64,000 bases of DNA. Origin: Dyella subtropica. GTDB lineage: Bacteria > Pseudomonadota > Gammaproteobacteria > Xanthomonadales > Rhodanobacteraceae. How positions within the stretch are numbered: the stretch's first letter is position 1; every line of letters starts with the position of its first letter. Positions 7,877 to 16,842 of this stretch are shown one piece after another. The position numbers and the translations under genes are program-made. The notes beneath the pieces were generated by a model, which searched no databases, was not told where the DNA came from, and saw only the letters and a program-made list of their open reading frames with translations. Location: NCBI RefSeq assembly GCF_026283965.1, contig NZ_JAPDPD010000013.1:99418-163417 (forward strand), in the 5' to 3' direction.

Positions 7877-8422
7877 ATGTCCCGCGTCCCCCTTCTCGAT
7901 ACCACCACCGCCCCCGTCGACAGCCGCGCGCTGCTGCAACAGATCCACCAGACCTTCGGGGCCACGCCGAACATGTTCAAGGCCGTGGCCAACTCGCCTG
8001 CCGCGCTCGGCAGCATGTGGGGATCATTCGGCGCCCTCGGCGGCGGCTCGATACCGGCCAAACTCGGCGAGCAGATCGCCGTGGCCGTGGCCGACCGCAA
8101 CCGCTGCGAATATTGCCTCGCTGCGCACACCGCACTGGGCCGCAACGCTGGCGCCACCCTGGAAGAAATGGCATCGGCCCAGGCCGGCCACTCTGACGAC
8201 GCCAAAACGGCCGCCGCGCTGGAGTTCGCCTTGAAGCTCGTCGATCACCGTGGCCAGCTTGGCAACACCGACGTAGCGCGCCTGCATGCCGTGGGCTTTT
8301 CCGACGGCGAGATCGTGGAAATCCTCGCGCACGTGGCACTGAACCTGTTCACCAACTACGTCAACGTGGCGTTTGCCGTGCCGGTGGATTTCCCCGCCGT
8401 GAAGCTGCGCGCGGCTGCGTAA
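7877..8422 (+). CDS. Carboxymuconolactone decarboxylase / AhpD-like protein
   Basis: 181 aa all-helical protein. The CxxC motif in NRCEYCLAAHT, followed by a histidine three residues later, is the redox-active signature of the AhpD-like branch, which acts in peroxide defence or as an uncharacterised oxidoreductase. GGAGA lies 6 nt upstream of the ATG at 7877. The gene is divergent from an AraC regulator with about 150 bp between them, the usual arrangement for a regulator and its inducible target. True decarboxylase activity is unlikely given the CxxC. Confidence 0.85.
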   Translation: MSRVPLLDTTTAPVDSRALLQQIHQTFGATPNMFKAVANSPAALGSMWGSFGALGGGSIPAKLGEQIAVAVADRNRCEYCLAAHTALGRNAGATLEEMASAQAGHSDDAKTAAALEFALKLVDHRGQLGNTDVARLHAVGFSDGEIVEILAHVALNLFTNYVNVAFAVPVDFPAVKLRAAA

Positions 8423-8477
8423 GCACCGCGCTGTGATGATGCTCGCCCTGGGCGCGGTAGCGACGGAAGCACGTCAT

Positions 8478-8553
8478 ACCGCTCTCAGCTAGTGCGACTC
8501 CTCCCTCCCCCTGCTTGCGACACAAAGCTAGTCCCGTGGGACAGGGGGAGGCT
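8478..8553. repeat. MITE-like repeat, half copy overlapping an AraC gene 3' end
   Basis: Contains the CTCAGCTAG end, the GCTTGCGACACAAAG segment and the palindromic TCCCGTGGGA found in copy 1. Only one arm remains. It overlaps the last codons of the AraC gene 8485-9420, so the C-terminus of that protein is written in repeat sequence. Confidence 0.6.
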
Positions 8554-9420
8554 GGGCGAATCGGCGATCTGCGAGGGGCTTAGCCCCAACACGCGACGCA
8601 TGCAGCGGGCCATGTGGCTTGGGTGTGCGAAGCCCGCCTCCAGCGCAATATCCGTCAGGCTCCTTCCGCCTTCGAGCAGGCGTATCCGCGCGCGTTCTAC
8701 GCGCCGCTCAAGGACAAAGCGATGAACCGGCATACCCACCGCTTGCTTGAACAGCGGCTTGAAGTGCGAAAGGCTGAATCCAGCGACGCTCGCAAGCTCA
8801 GCGAGTGTGAGGTCTTCGTCGAGATGTGCCTCGACGTATTCGATCACGTGGCGCAGTCGCCATGCCGGCAGCGCACGACTCGGCTTGGTGTTCGACATCC
8901 CCCTGCGCGATTGCAGCACGAGCAAACGCGCAGCGAGCGCGGAGGCGAGACTGTCCGCGAATATGCGGCCACCCGGATAGGAGTCGTGATCTTCGGCTTG
9001 CATCATCCAGCCAATGCGCTCGATCTGAGGGTCGCGCAGGTGAATCGATGGCGCGAGTGCGGCATCGCGTGAACTCACGCCCATGGCATCCGCCGTGTCC
9101 AGCAAGAGCGAAGGCGTCAACCGGAGCAGCAGCGATCGCGCTGGCTGCGACAGAGTCCAACGCGTGGACGACTGCGCAGGCACGACGCAGAACTGGCCGT
9201 GGATGCGAGTCCCTTGCCGCTCGTAGTTGCCCATGCGATAGGAGACCGGCACCGGCCCGCCCAGATGAAGGCAAAGCACATGACGGTCATCCACCGGCGA
9301 ATCGAACACCCCGGATGGCACCGGTGAAGTGAGCACGTCGAGCTGCGGCAAACGATGCTGACCGGCACTCGACAGCAGCGCGGCCGGAGGGCTGGGGTAG
9401 CACGAGGGGCGATCGGTCAT
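8485..9420 (-). CDS. AraC-family transcriptional regulator
   Basis: 311 aa. The N-terminal about 190 residues are a divergent sensor domain with short beta-rich motifs (HVLCLHLGGPVPVSY). The C-terminal HTH pair is clear: LTLAELASVAGFSLSHFKPL and ALEAGFAHPSHMARCMRRVLG, then the family ending GLSPSQ. The last about 24 residues (SPSLPLSHGTSF onward) are encoded by a dispersed repeat and are not expected in the family, so the native stop was probably lost when the repeat inserted. Divergent from the alpha/beta hydrolase gene at 9563, its likely target. Confidence 0.85.
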   Translation of the reverse strand: MTDRPSCYPSPPAALLSSAGQHRLPQLDVLTSPVPSGVFDSPVDDRHVLCLHLGGPVPVSYRMGNYERQGTRIHGQFCVVPAQSSTRWTLSQPARSLLLRLTPSLLLDTADAMGVSSRDAALAPSIHLRDPQIERIGWMMQAEDHDSYPGGRIFADSLASALAARLLVLQSRRGMSNTKPSRALPAWRLRHVIEYVEAHLDEDLTLAELASVAGFSLSHFKPLFKQAVGMPVHRFVLERRVERARIRLLEGGRSLTDIALEAGFAHPSHMARCMRRVLGLSPSQIADSPSLPLSHGTSFVSQAGGGRSRTS

Positions 9421-9562
9421 AGGTTGATCTTTCTACGCGCCCCGGTTCTGTAGCCAGTGCCGAAAATCATCCTTCTGTATCCGGCACCGGCCGTTTGTGC
9501 GCGCCTGGCCTTGGCGGCGCTGCCAGCATGCTCGGCAGGCACACCTTGTATGGAGATTCGAG

Positions 9563-10543
9563 ATGAAGCGCAGACAGTTCATGGCATTGACCGGCGCCAC
9601 GCTTGCCGCCAGTGTCGTCGGCACGTGTATAGCGCGCGTGACTCCCGGCCGCAGCGCTACAGGCGCAGGCCCGTCCAAACCGACAGACGCGGCAGCGTTT
9701 CGCGCAGAGCGACGCTTCGCCGACCTCCCCTTCGGCAAGATCGCCTATGTCGAGCGGGGCTCGGGTGATGCAGCGCTGTTTCTGCATGGCGCGCCACTCA
9801 ACGGCTTTCAATGGCGCGGCGCCATCGATCGGTTGTCGCCCTATCGGCGATGCGTGGCACCCGACTTCATGGGCCTTGGATACTCCGAGGTTCCCGAGCA
9901 CCAATCGCTAGCAGCCGACGCCCAAGTTGCGATGCTCGCAGCCCTGCTCGACAAGCTGGCGATCTCCAAGGTCGATATCGTCGCCAGCGATAGCGGCGGC
10001 GCGGTCGCGCAGCTGTTTGTGGTCCGTTATCCCGAGCGTGTGCGGACGCTGCTGCTGACCAATTGCGACGTCGAGATCGACAGCCCTCCGCCCAAGGTCA
10101 TGCCGGCCATTGAGATGGCGCGCGCCGGAACACTCGCGGATGCCACGGCCAAGTGGCTTAGCGACAAAGCGCTGGCACGTTCGACGTTCGGTGCAGCCGT
10201 CTATCACGACCCCAGCCGCTTCGCCGACGAAACCATCGAGTACTACGTCACGCCACTCGTCAGCTCGCCGCTGCGCAAGGCGCAATACCACGCGTTCCAC
10301 ATCGCGCTGGAGCCTAATCCACTGAAGGGTATCGAGGCGGCACTCAAGCGCAGCACGGTACCAGTACGGATCGTATGGGGCGCCAGTGACGACATCTTCT
10401 CGCAAGCGGACGCCGACTACCTCGACCACACCTTTCCGAAGTCACAAGGCATCCGCCGCGTGCCCGGAGCGAAGCTGTTCTTTCAGGAGGAATACCCTGA
10501 TGTCATTGCCGAGGAAGCGAGGCGGTTGTGGAGTGTTGCTTGA
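9563..10543 (+). CDS. Tat-type exported alpha/beta hydrolase (dehalogenase-like)
   Basis: 326 aa. The N-terminus MKRRQFMALTGATLAASVV has the twin-arginine pattern RRxFM and a hydrophobic stretch, so export through Tat is likely. The fold motifs are HGAPLNGF (oxyanion region), DFMGLGYSE and ASDSGG at the nucleophile elbow. The nucleophile position is Asp143, as in haloalkane dehalogenases and epoxide hydrolases, not Ser. The usual catalytic His before the FxQE motif is replaced (AKLFFQEEYPD), so the charge-relay base is not visible. It is divergent from an AraC regulator. Substrate unknown; activity is uncertain. Confidence 0.75.
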   Translation: MKRRQFMALTGATLAASVVGTCIARVTPGRSATGAGPSKPTDAAAFRAERRFADLPFGKIAYVERGSGDAALFLHGAPLNGFQWRGAIDRLSPYRRCVAPDFMGLGYSEVPEHQSLAADAQVAMLAALLDKLAISKVDIVASDSGGAVAQLFVVRYPERVRTLLLTNCDVEIDSPPPKVMPAIEMARAGTLADATAKWLSDKALARSTFGAAVYHDPSRFADETIEYYVTPLVSSPLRKAQYHAFHIALEPNPLKGIEAALKRSTVPVRIVWGASDDIFSQADADYLDHTFPKSQGIRRVPGAKLFFQEEYPDVIAEEARRLWSVA

Positions 10544-10568
10544 GTTCCTCTTATGCCAGTGCCTGACC

Positions 10569-10806
10569 GGCGTCGAATCTCAGCTGGCGATTCTCCTCTC
10601 CCCTGCTCGCAGGCTGTGAACATCTCACGTGACATGGAGCTCCTTTTCCGCGGCAGCGGTTCGAAAGCCCGCGGCAGGCGAACCAATGCACGCAGACGCG
10701 ACAACCTAGCGATACGTCACTGGACCCCGGCCTGCGCCGGGGCGACGAAGTAGAAGCGGTGTCGCCAGCACCCACCCCAACCCTCTCCTCGGAGGGGAGA
10801 GGGAGC
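10569..10806. repeat. Composite repeat region (MITE-like end plus REP-like hairpins)
   Basis: Starts with the family end GCGTCGAATCTCAGCT, but the internal part soon diverges. Near 10722-10748 is a REP-like segment (CCCCGGCCTGCGCCGGGG), and near 10780-10802 a short hairpin (CTCTCCTCGGAGGGGAGAG). It fills the convergent gap between the hydrolase and the DUF6630-like gene. Confidence 0.45.
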
Positions 10807-10824
10807 AGAAACATACTTGCGAGC

Positions 10825-11364
10825 TCAGGTGACTTCGCTACCCAACCGCATATTGATGCCCAGCGCCGTAGCCAACTCGCGCATCGGCTCGTTGTCACGC
10901 GTTAGCGTCATCCAGCCGGCATAGCTGCCATCGTCGGTTTCCCAGGCCCACAAGGTATAACCGTGTGGCGTCAGGCTGTCGTAGGCCATGGCGAATAGCG
11001 ATGCCGCATCGACGTCGGCATGGAAGTCGTCATCGTCCGGATCGCCATCCCATTCGACCGACAGATTCCAGCGCGACGTCAGCTCATCGATCGCCTGCAC
11101 CAAGGCGCGCGTGTCATCGGCATCGACGTGAAAACCCGAACGCCAGTCGATCACCTGGCTGATCACCCGAATCGGCTCGATCTCAGCCCCATCGGCATGA
11201 CCTACGGCATCGCGGTAAGCCGCGAACTGCTGCATCGCCGTTTCTTCGTCGCCCGGATTGATCAGCAGCAGCAGCTGCCAGACACAGGCCTCTACCGAGT
11301 CGTCGCCCTCCTCGCCGTCGTCGAAAGGGTGTTCGGTATCGAAATCGTCGTCAGAGGGGCTCAT
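10825..11364 (-). CDS. Acidic hypothetical protein, DUF6630-like
   Basis: 179 aa from the ATG at 11364 (MSPSDDDFD); the frame extends to 11487 but the upstream part is basic and lacks similarity in style. It is a soluble, very acidic protein with conserved-looking blocks VISQVIDWRSGFHVDADDT, ELTSRWNLSVEW and SYAGWMTLTRDNEP. This pattern resembles the DUF6630 family of Xanthomonadales, an assignment from memory with modest certainty. A degenerate fragment of the same gene is present at 19258-19340. Confidence 0.6.
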   Translation of the reverse strand: MSPSDDDFDTEHPFDDGEEGDDSVEACVWQLLLLINPGDEETAMQQFAAYRDAVGHADGAEIEPIRVISQVIDWRSGFHVDADDTRALVQAIDELTSRWNLSVEWDGDPDDDDFHADVDAASLFAMAYDSLTPHGYTLWAWETDDGSYAGWMTLTRDNEPMRELATALGINMRLGSEVT

Positions 11365-11834
11365 GGGTGCACTACAAAAGGTCGAGACCACATGATCGCG
11401 CTCGCGCGGCCCGTTGCAAAGCACCGCTTGGCCTGATGCCAGGAATATGGGTAAACAACGACGAATCACCAACACCCGGCGATTCACTTCAACATCAGGC
11501 CAGCCACTTTCCTACCGGGGTTCGCGGCTAATCAGGCCCTGGCAAGCACGGACTCCTCCCGTGCGCGCCCTCAAAACATCCTATTGACGTATAGTCATAC
11601 AAATAATAAGTTCGGCGGAAAGCAAGTGCCGAAGGTTACGTGAATCTTACGGCGCAGCTGGCTTCGGCGAACTTGGGGAAGTTCGTCGGCTGAGGGCTGG
11701 AGACGGCCGTCAGTGCCATCCGCGCGCTTGATCAATGCAAGCAAATTTCACTGCATGACGTATGGCGTCACGCAGCGAGGGAGGCTGCGTCGTCCTGACG
11801 CAGGCGCATCTAAAACTTGGGGGGAACCAACTGC
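11365..11834. other. Upstream region of the TonB-dependent receptor
   Basis: 470 bp without a convincing gene. It contains two similar short palindromes, TGACGTATAGTCA (11585-11597) and TGACGTATGGCGTCA (11756-11770), and an A/T-rich stretch at 11595-11612 that could be the receptor promoter. A GGGGGGAA purine run lies 7-14 nt before the receptor ATG. Confidence 0.4.
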
Positions 11835-14800
11835 ATGAAGCATTCGTTTCCGCGGCCAACGCGTGCCGCATATAAGCGTTCAACACTTACCGTGGCGCTT
11901 GGCATCTGTCTTGGATCGATGTCGATGGGTATCCATGCACAGTCAGCCAACGGTTCGATTTTTGGTGACGCCAAGAGTGGCTCCATCATCACCATCGAGA
12001 ACCTCGGCACCGGCAGTAAGCGCGACATCACGGTCGGGTCGGATGGTCACTACTCGCTTCCGCAATTGCAGACTGGTGACTACCGCGTGAGCGTCGAAGG
12101 TGAGTCGCGCAATGTGCACGTTGCGGTCGGTACCGGTAGCCAACTCAACTTTACCGGCATCAATGCGAGCACCTTGGCAGCGATCCAGGTCCAGGGCACC
12201 ACAGTCAACCCGATCGACGTGTCCTCGGTCGAGTCGACCACGGTGTTCTCCAAGGAGCAATTGGCGAATCTACCGGTTGCGCGCGACACGTCCGCTGTTG
12301 CCCTATTGGCTCCGGGTACGGTGAAAGCGGACTCCGCGTTCGGCACACCCTCCTTCGGCGGCGCTTCCGCAGCTGAGAACGCGTACTACATCAACGGCTT
12401 CGACGTCACCAATATCCGCAACTTCCTGTCTTACGCGTCGCTGCCGTTCAACGCGGTCGCCGAAGAGCAGGTCAAGACCGGCGGCTACGGTGCGGAATAC
12501 GGCCGTTCGCTCGGCGGCGTGATCAGCCTGGTCACCCAACGAGGTAGCAACCAATGGCATTACGGCGCCATGGCGATGTGGACACCGGACTTCTGGCGTG
12601 AGCAACCGCGCAACGAGCTTGATCGCCGCTATCCCGGTAACTATTACAAGTTCAGTCAGGCGAACAAGGAAAAGGAGCTGCAGTCCAACGTCTATGTCAG
12701 CGGACCGCTGGTGAAAGACAAGCTGTTTGTGTTCGCGATGCTTCAGGGCGAGTCTCACTCGTGGAGCAACTACGGCAAAGAAACCAGCAGCTACAACTGG
12801 AACAATTCGCCTTCCGGCATCCTCAAGCTGGACTGGAACATCACCGACAAGCACATTCTTGAATTTACCGGTATCGACAATCGCAAAACCGATCATCACA
12901 AGAACTACACCAACGATGATGCGCAAGGCAACATCGTCCACCCGTATGCCACCAGCTTCAACACGCCGACCACCGAGAGCCGCAATACCTACGGCGGGCA
13001 TGTGGAAATCCTGAAGTACACGGGTTACCTCACCGACAACTTCACCTTGTCCGCCCAATACGGCGATCTCAGGAATGCCGACGGTACGCGCGATCCGCGC
13101 AATTTCCACAGCGGCAATTGCCCTTGGGCGCTGGACGGCCGCAATTACCCAGGTCATCCCGGTGATAACGGGCACAGCATCCCATTGACCAACCTGGGTT
13201 GCTTCGATCCCAACGCACTGACGTCCTACGACACCAAGCCAGCCAACGAGTCCGATCATCGCAAGGCCGGGCGCCTCGATCTGGAGTGGCGGCTGGGCGA
13301 TCACGATGTGCGCTTCGGTTACGACGGCGAGAAGTTCACCTCGACCCACATCGGCACCACCATCACCGGTGGCGTCTACTATCGCTACTACAGCTATACC
13401 CAAGGCATGATCAACGGCGTGACCCCGCCGGCTGGCACCACGGAATACGTGCGCGTTCGCTACGACAACACGCCGAGTGGGTCCTTTGAAGTGGACAACA
13501 CTGCCGCCTATCTGGAAGACAACTGGAAGATCAACGACAGATGGCTGCTGTACGTCGGCCTGCGCGACGAGACGTTCAACAACAAGAATAGCGCGGGCAA
13601 GAGCTTCGCCAAGAAGGACAACCTGTTCGCACCTCGCCTCGGTCTCTCTTGGGACATTACCGGCGATTCGACCAACAAGCTGTCCGCCACGCTGGGCCGG
13701 TATTACATACCTATCGCCTCCAACACCAATATCCGCACCAGCGCAGCTGAACTCTTCACGCACGACTACTACACCTTCAGCGGCGTTGACCCCGCCACCG
13801 GTGCGCCAATCACCCTGGGCCAGAAACTGGGTGCCACCCAGGTGCTTGGAAACGGCGTGACCCCCAATCCCGGCAGTGTGGTCGCGACCAGCCTGAAGCC
13901 GATGTCCCAGGACGAGCTGATCGTCAGCTTCGAGCACGCATTCAATCAAGCGTGGACGGGCGGTGTCCGCGGTGTGATGCGCCAAGTCAACAACGGCATG
14001 GACGATACCTGCTGGCATGGCGCGTTCGACAACTGGGCAGCCGATCACGGCTATACCAATTTCAATTCAGGGCAATTGGCTAACTGCGTCGTGGTCAATC
14101 CCGGCAAATCCAATGCGTTCAATCTGGATCTGCAGGGCGACGGCAAGCTCACCAATGTGACGATTCCCGCCAAATATTTCATGCTGCCCGACTACAGGCG
14201 CAAGTACAGCGCCTTGGAGTTCTTCTTTGAGCACGCCTGGGATGGCAAGTGGTCATTGCAAGGTTCGTATACGTGGTCGCACAGCTACGGCACCAGCGAA
14301 GGCTATGTGGAATCCAACCTTCAGCAGTCCGATGCGGGCATCAGTCAGTCGTTTGACTTCCCCACGCTGGAGCACGGCGACAACGGCAACCTACCCAACG
14401 ATCGTCGCCACGCGTTCAAACTGTTTGGCGCGTATCAGGTCGCATCAGAGTGGCGCCTGTCGGCTAACTTGCTGGTGCAGTCGGGCCGACCCCAGAGCTG
14501 CTTCGGCATCGTTCCGCTGGAGTCGCCTGACTACGGCAACCTTGCCAATGGAAGCGGCGGCGCAGGCGGTTACAACGCAAGCAGTTTCTACTGCAATGCA
14601 GGCGGCACCCACCCGGTCGTGATCAACGGCACCAGTTACGACGCGCCGAATCAGGTGTTGGGCCATCGCGGCACGGCGGGCACCACGCCCTGGCTGTATC
14701 AGTTTGATGTTGGTGTGCAGTGGATGCCGAAGATCTCGGAAGGCAAGGTGACCTTGCGCGCCGACATCTTCAACGTGTTCAACCGGCAGACGCCGGTGCG

Positions 14801-14930
14801 TACCAACCCATTCCATGAGTACCGCAATCCGGACGTGGCGGGCGGCATCACGATCGATCCGAACTATCACCAGGTGGACGACTATCAGCAGCCACGTTAC
14901 GTGCAGATCACCGCGCGGTACGACTTCTGA
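11835..14930 (+). CDS. Oar-like TonB-dependent outer-membrane receptor
   Basis: 1031 aa from the ATG at 11835, giving a 36-residue signal peptide ending GIHAQ. Residues about 40-115 form a carboxypeptidase-regulatory-like beta-sandwich (SIITIENLGTGSKRD, GHYSLPQLQTGDYRVSVEG), typical of Oar/Omp carbohydrate or peptide receptors. The plug follows (EQLANLPVARDTSAV, GGYGAEYGRSLGGVIS), then a 22-strand barrel ending in the aromatic motif ITARYDF. Such receptors import large ligands across the outer membrane using TonB-ExbBD energy; ligand unknown. Monocistronic: two strong terminators follow. Confidence 0.92.
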   Translation: MKHSFPRPTRAAYKRSTLTVALGICLGSMSMGIHAQSANGSIFGDAKSGSIITIENLGTGSKRDITVGSDGHYSLPQLQTGDYRVSVEGESRNVHVAVGTGSQLNFTGINASTLAAIQVQGTTVNPIDVSSVESTTVFSKEQLANLPVARDTSAVALLAPGTVKADSAFGTPSFGGASAAENAYYINGFDVTNIRNFLSYASLPFNAVAEEQVKTGGYGAEYGRSLGGVISLVTQRGSNQWHYGAMAMWTPDFWREQPRNELDRRYPGNYYKFSQANKEKELQSNVYVSGPLVKDKLFVFAMLQGESHSWSNYGKETSSYNWNNSPSGILKLDWNITDKHILEFTGIDNRKTDHHKNYTNDDAQGNIVHPYATSFNTPTTESRNTYGGHVEILKYTGYLTDNFTLSAQYGDLRNADGTRDPRNFHSGNCPWALDGRNYPGHPGDNGHSIPLTNLGCFDPNALTSYDTKPANESDHRKAGRLDLEWRLGDHDVRFGYDGEKFTSTHIGTTITGGVYYRYYSYTQGMINGVTPPAGTTEYVRVRYDNTPSGSFEVDNTAAYLEDNWKINDRWLLYVGLRDETFNNKNSAGKSFAKKDNLFAPRLGLSWDITGDSTNKLSATLGRYYIPIASNTNIRTSAAELFTHDYYTFSGVDPATGAPITLGQKLGATQVLGNGVTPNPGSVVATSLKPMSQDELIVSFEHAFNQAWTGGVRGVMRQVNNGMDDTCWHGAFDNWAADHGYTNFNSGQLANCVVVNPGKSNAFNLDLQGDGKLTNVTIPAKYFMLPDYRRKYSALEFFFEHAWDGKWSLQGSYTWSHSYGTSEGYVESNLQQSDAGISQSFDFPTLEHGDNGNLPNDRRHAFKLFGAYQVASEWRLSANLLVQSGRPQSCFGIVPLESPDYGNLANGSGGAGGYNASSFYCNAGGTHPVVINGTSYDAPNQVLGHRGTAGTTPWLYQFDVGVQWMPKISEGKVTLRADIFNVFNRQTPVRTNPFHEYRNPDVAGGITIDPNYHQVDDYQQPRYVQITARYDF

Positions 14931-14944
14931 TCGGATAGTGAAAA

Positions 14945-14972
14945 GGCAAACCCCGGCTCTATGGGGTTTGCC
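14945..14972 (+). terminator. Rho-independent terminator of the TonB-dependent receptor
   Basis: GGCAAACCCC and GGGGTTTGCC form a perfect 10-bp stem with an 8-nt loop, 14 bp after the stop codon. The following CGTTTG is only a weak T-run. Confidence 0.75.
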
Positions 14973-15006
14973 CGTTTGAATATAGAAATCCCAACAACCC
15001 ATTTGG

Positions 15007-15044
15007 CCCGATCTCATTACTCCCCAATGAGGTCGGGCATTTTT
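15007..15044 (+). terminator. Second terminator
   Basis: CCCGATCTCATT pairs with AATGAGGTCGGG (one G-T pair), followed by CATTTTTG. It lies between the receptor and the convergent beta-helix gene and is the stronger of the two tandem terminators. Confidence 0.75.
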
Positions 15045-15098
15045 GTATGCGGAAGCTTCGCCCGACAAAGGGCTTATGGGCGGGCTGTCATCAGAGCA

Positions 15099-16235
15099 CT
15101 ACTGAGCCCAATCAGTCGTCCAGAGGAGCGGCCAGCCCAGGTCCGTCCACTGAGGCACCCAGAACTTGCCGCTGTCGCTGACGGGTGCGTAGCTGCTGCC
15201 CGGAACGACATACAGCGTGTTGTTGCGCCAGGTATTGCCGAACGCCGTCTCCCAGCGATTGTCGCCGTCATAGACGCTATAGAGGGCGGAGTTGGTTGGC
15301 ATCAGATCGGTGCCGTATACGTTCCCGGTGAAAGTGTCGTTGGTGTTGCCTGCGCCATCCCCGCCAAAGTCCACCGTGTTGTGCCAGCCGGACACGTAGT
15401 TGTTGGTCACAGTGACGTGGTCGTAGTAGGCCGTGCTGTACTGAAGCGCGATAGCTTCGTTGTTCGCCACCGCGATAAGAGTGTTGTGGTTGATGGTGAG
15501 GTAGGCAACCGTATCGCCGTCGTTGGACAAGATCCCGTCCGTATGGTCGACACCGCCGCCGTCGGCGCGTGGATCGTGAATGTACGAGTCGCTTATGGTT
15601 ACCGGCTGCTGCTGACTGGATAGGCCAATTTCGGCGGCGTCGGCCAAGCCCCAGAAATTTGAATGATCGACGGAGAAGCTGCCCGCGTTGTAGTTGGGGG
15701 CATCCTCAACCTGATTCACACCGTACGCCACGCCTTGCTCGTAAGACACCGGCGGCGCGCTTATGCCCGAAGGTTTGAACGTGGAGTAGGAGATAACAAG
15801 GTTGTTGCCGTTCGAGTATTTGACGAGAGCCTGGCTACCGTTGCCAAAACCATTGAAATCGGACTCGAACAGACACCCAATAAACGTGACGTTGACGGGT
15901 GTGCCCGGGATACCGGCCGTGCCGACTTCCACACCACTGGGGAAATAGCAGTAGCTGTACGTCTTGTTGCTATCGATCGGGCCGGAGCATGCGGTGCCGT
16001 TCGGAATGGGCGAGTACGTGGTGAGGTGTCCGGGGTAACCCGGTGCGGCCTGATATCCGGTGTTGGTGGCGTTTGGCCAAGTGGTAGGGGCCTGTACCAG
16101 ATGCGTGCGGGGAGCCATCAGGTTGGCCCACTGTGTGGAAGCGGGCGAGGCTGATGCGGCAGAGCCATAGCCTGCTCCACCAACGGACAGTGCTAGAACG
16201 ATAGAAGCAGCCAACCGGGAAGAACGCATTTCCAT
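15099..16235 (-). CDS. Secreted right-handed beta-helix protein
   Basis: 378 aa with an N-terminal signal peptide (about residues 3-30, ending ASASPA). The mature part is rich in Asn, Gly, Ser and Thr, with repeated short strands such as NVTFIGCLFES, NLVISYSTFKPSG, PVTISDSYIHDPRAD, AYLTINHNTLIA and DHVTVTNNYVSGW. This is the coil pattern of parallel beta-helix carbohydrate-active proteins (pectate-lyase fold). The block DHTDGILSNDGD could carry acidic catalytic or Ca-binding residues. No specific enzyme family is recognisable; a polysaccharide lyase or hydrolase is plausible. Convergent with the TonB-dependent receptor, and about 600 bp of repeat-rich DNA lies upstream. Confidence 0.7.
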   Translation of the reverse strand: MEMRSSRLAASIVLALSVGGAGYGSAASASPASTQWANLMAPRTHLVQAPTTWPNATNTGYQAAPGYPGHLTTYSPIPNGTACSGPIDSNKTYSYCYFPSGVEVGTAGIPGTPVNVTFIGCLFESDFNGFGNGSQALVKYSNGNNLVISYSTFKPSGISAPPVSYEQGVAYGVNQVEDAPNYNAGSFSVDHSNFWGLADAAEIGLSSQQQPVTISDSYIHDPRADGGGVDHTDGILSNDGDTVAYLTINHNTLIAVANNEAIALQYSTAYYDHVTVTNNYVSGWHNTVDFGGDGAGNTNDTFTGNVYGTDLMPTNSALYSVYDGDNRWETAFGNTWRNNTLYVVPGSSYAPVSDSGKFWVPQWTDLGWPLLWTTDWAQ

Positions 16236-16282
16236 TGTGAACTCCGATATTGAATTTGGAGAGATCCAGACAAGTCTTCATT

Positions 16283-16309
16283 CGTCATTCCGGCTTTCAC
16301 CGGATGACG
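16283..16309. repeat. REP-like hairpin
   Basis: CGTCATTCCGG and CCGGATGACG form an imperfect palindrome of the common GTCATYCCGGC type, related to the units at 16650 and 19334. Confidence 0.55.
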
Positions 16310-16649
16310 ACTTGTTCAGAGCATCCTTAGAGGTGTGCGAGTCGTCGCCCCTGATAGTCAGTGGCGCGTGTTTCTCATCGCATCTTTGGGGATAAGCCGT
16401 AGTGAGCGATGGAGGAAGGAACGTACGCGACGAAGATCGCGAAATGTGTGACGTGATGCGATGAATTGCGCGGCATCAGGCGGTAGCACAAACAGTCACA
16501 TGTCATCGTTCGCTTGTGATGAATTATGTATTCATCAATGGGGCTCATGGATGCCGATCCTTCTCTCCATCACGTGCGCACCTTGATGCGAAAGAGCACA
16601 TGACAATGAGCATCTCTCAAGGGAACCTCGAATAACTCGTTATCAATTT

Positions 16650-16735
16650 CGTCATCCCGGCGAAAACCGGGACCCAGCGACTTTACGTTCTTGAAGAGCG
16701 AAGACACTGGATTCCGTCTTTCGCCGGAATGACGA
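16650..16735. repeat. Two REP-like units in head-to-head orientation
   Basis: CGTCATCCCGGCGAAAACCG opens the element, and the complement of the same motif (TCGCCGGAATGACGAG) closes it, with ACCCAGCGACTTT and AAGACACTGGATTCC between. The two inverted units make a BIME-like structure that can fold into a long hairpin. Confidence 0.65.
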
Positions 16736-16842
16736 GCAAAGAGAGGCAATTCGAAGCTCCCCTAAGAACAGAGACAAGCTCACTTACCAACAATGGATAA
16801 GTGAAACTGATCCCGTTGCCGTGGGGATCCATCCCTGAACAT

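Larger units (their letters stand above)
16236..16842. other. 607-bp gene-free, REP-containing region
   Basis: No convincing gene. It contains a short REP hairpin at 16283-16309 and a larger two-unit element at 16650-16735; the middle (16330-16620) is relatively AT-rich and may hold the promoter of the minus-strand beta-helix gene. Confidence 0.5.

Noticed and set aside
12303..14048. 581-codon minus-strand frame
   Set aside because: Antisense to the TonB-dependent receptor, which has a full set of family motifs.
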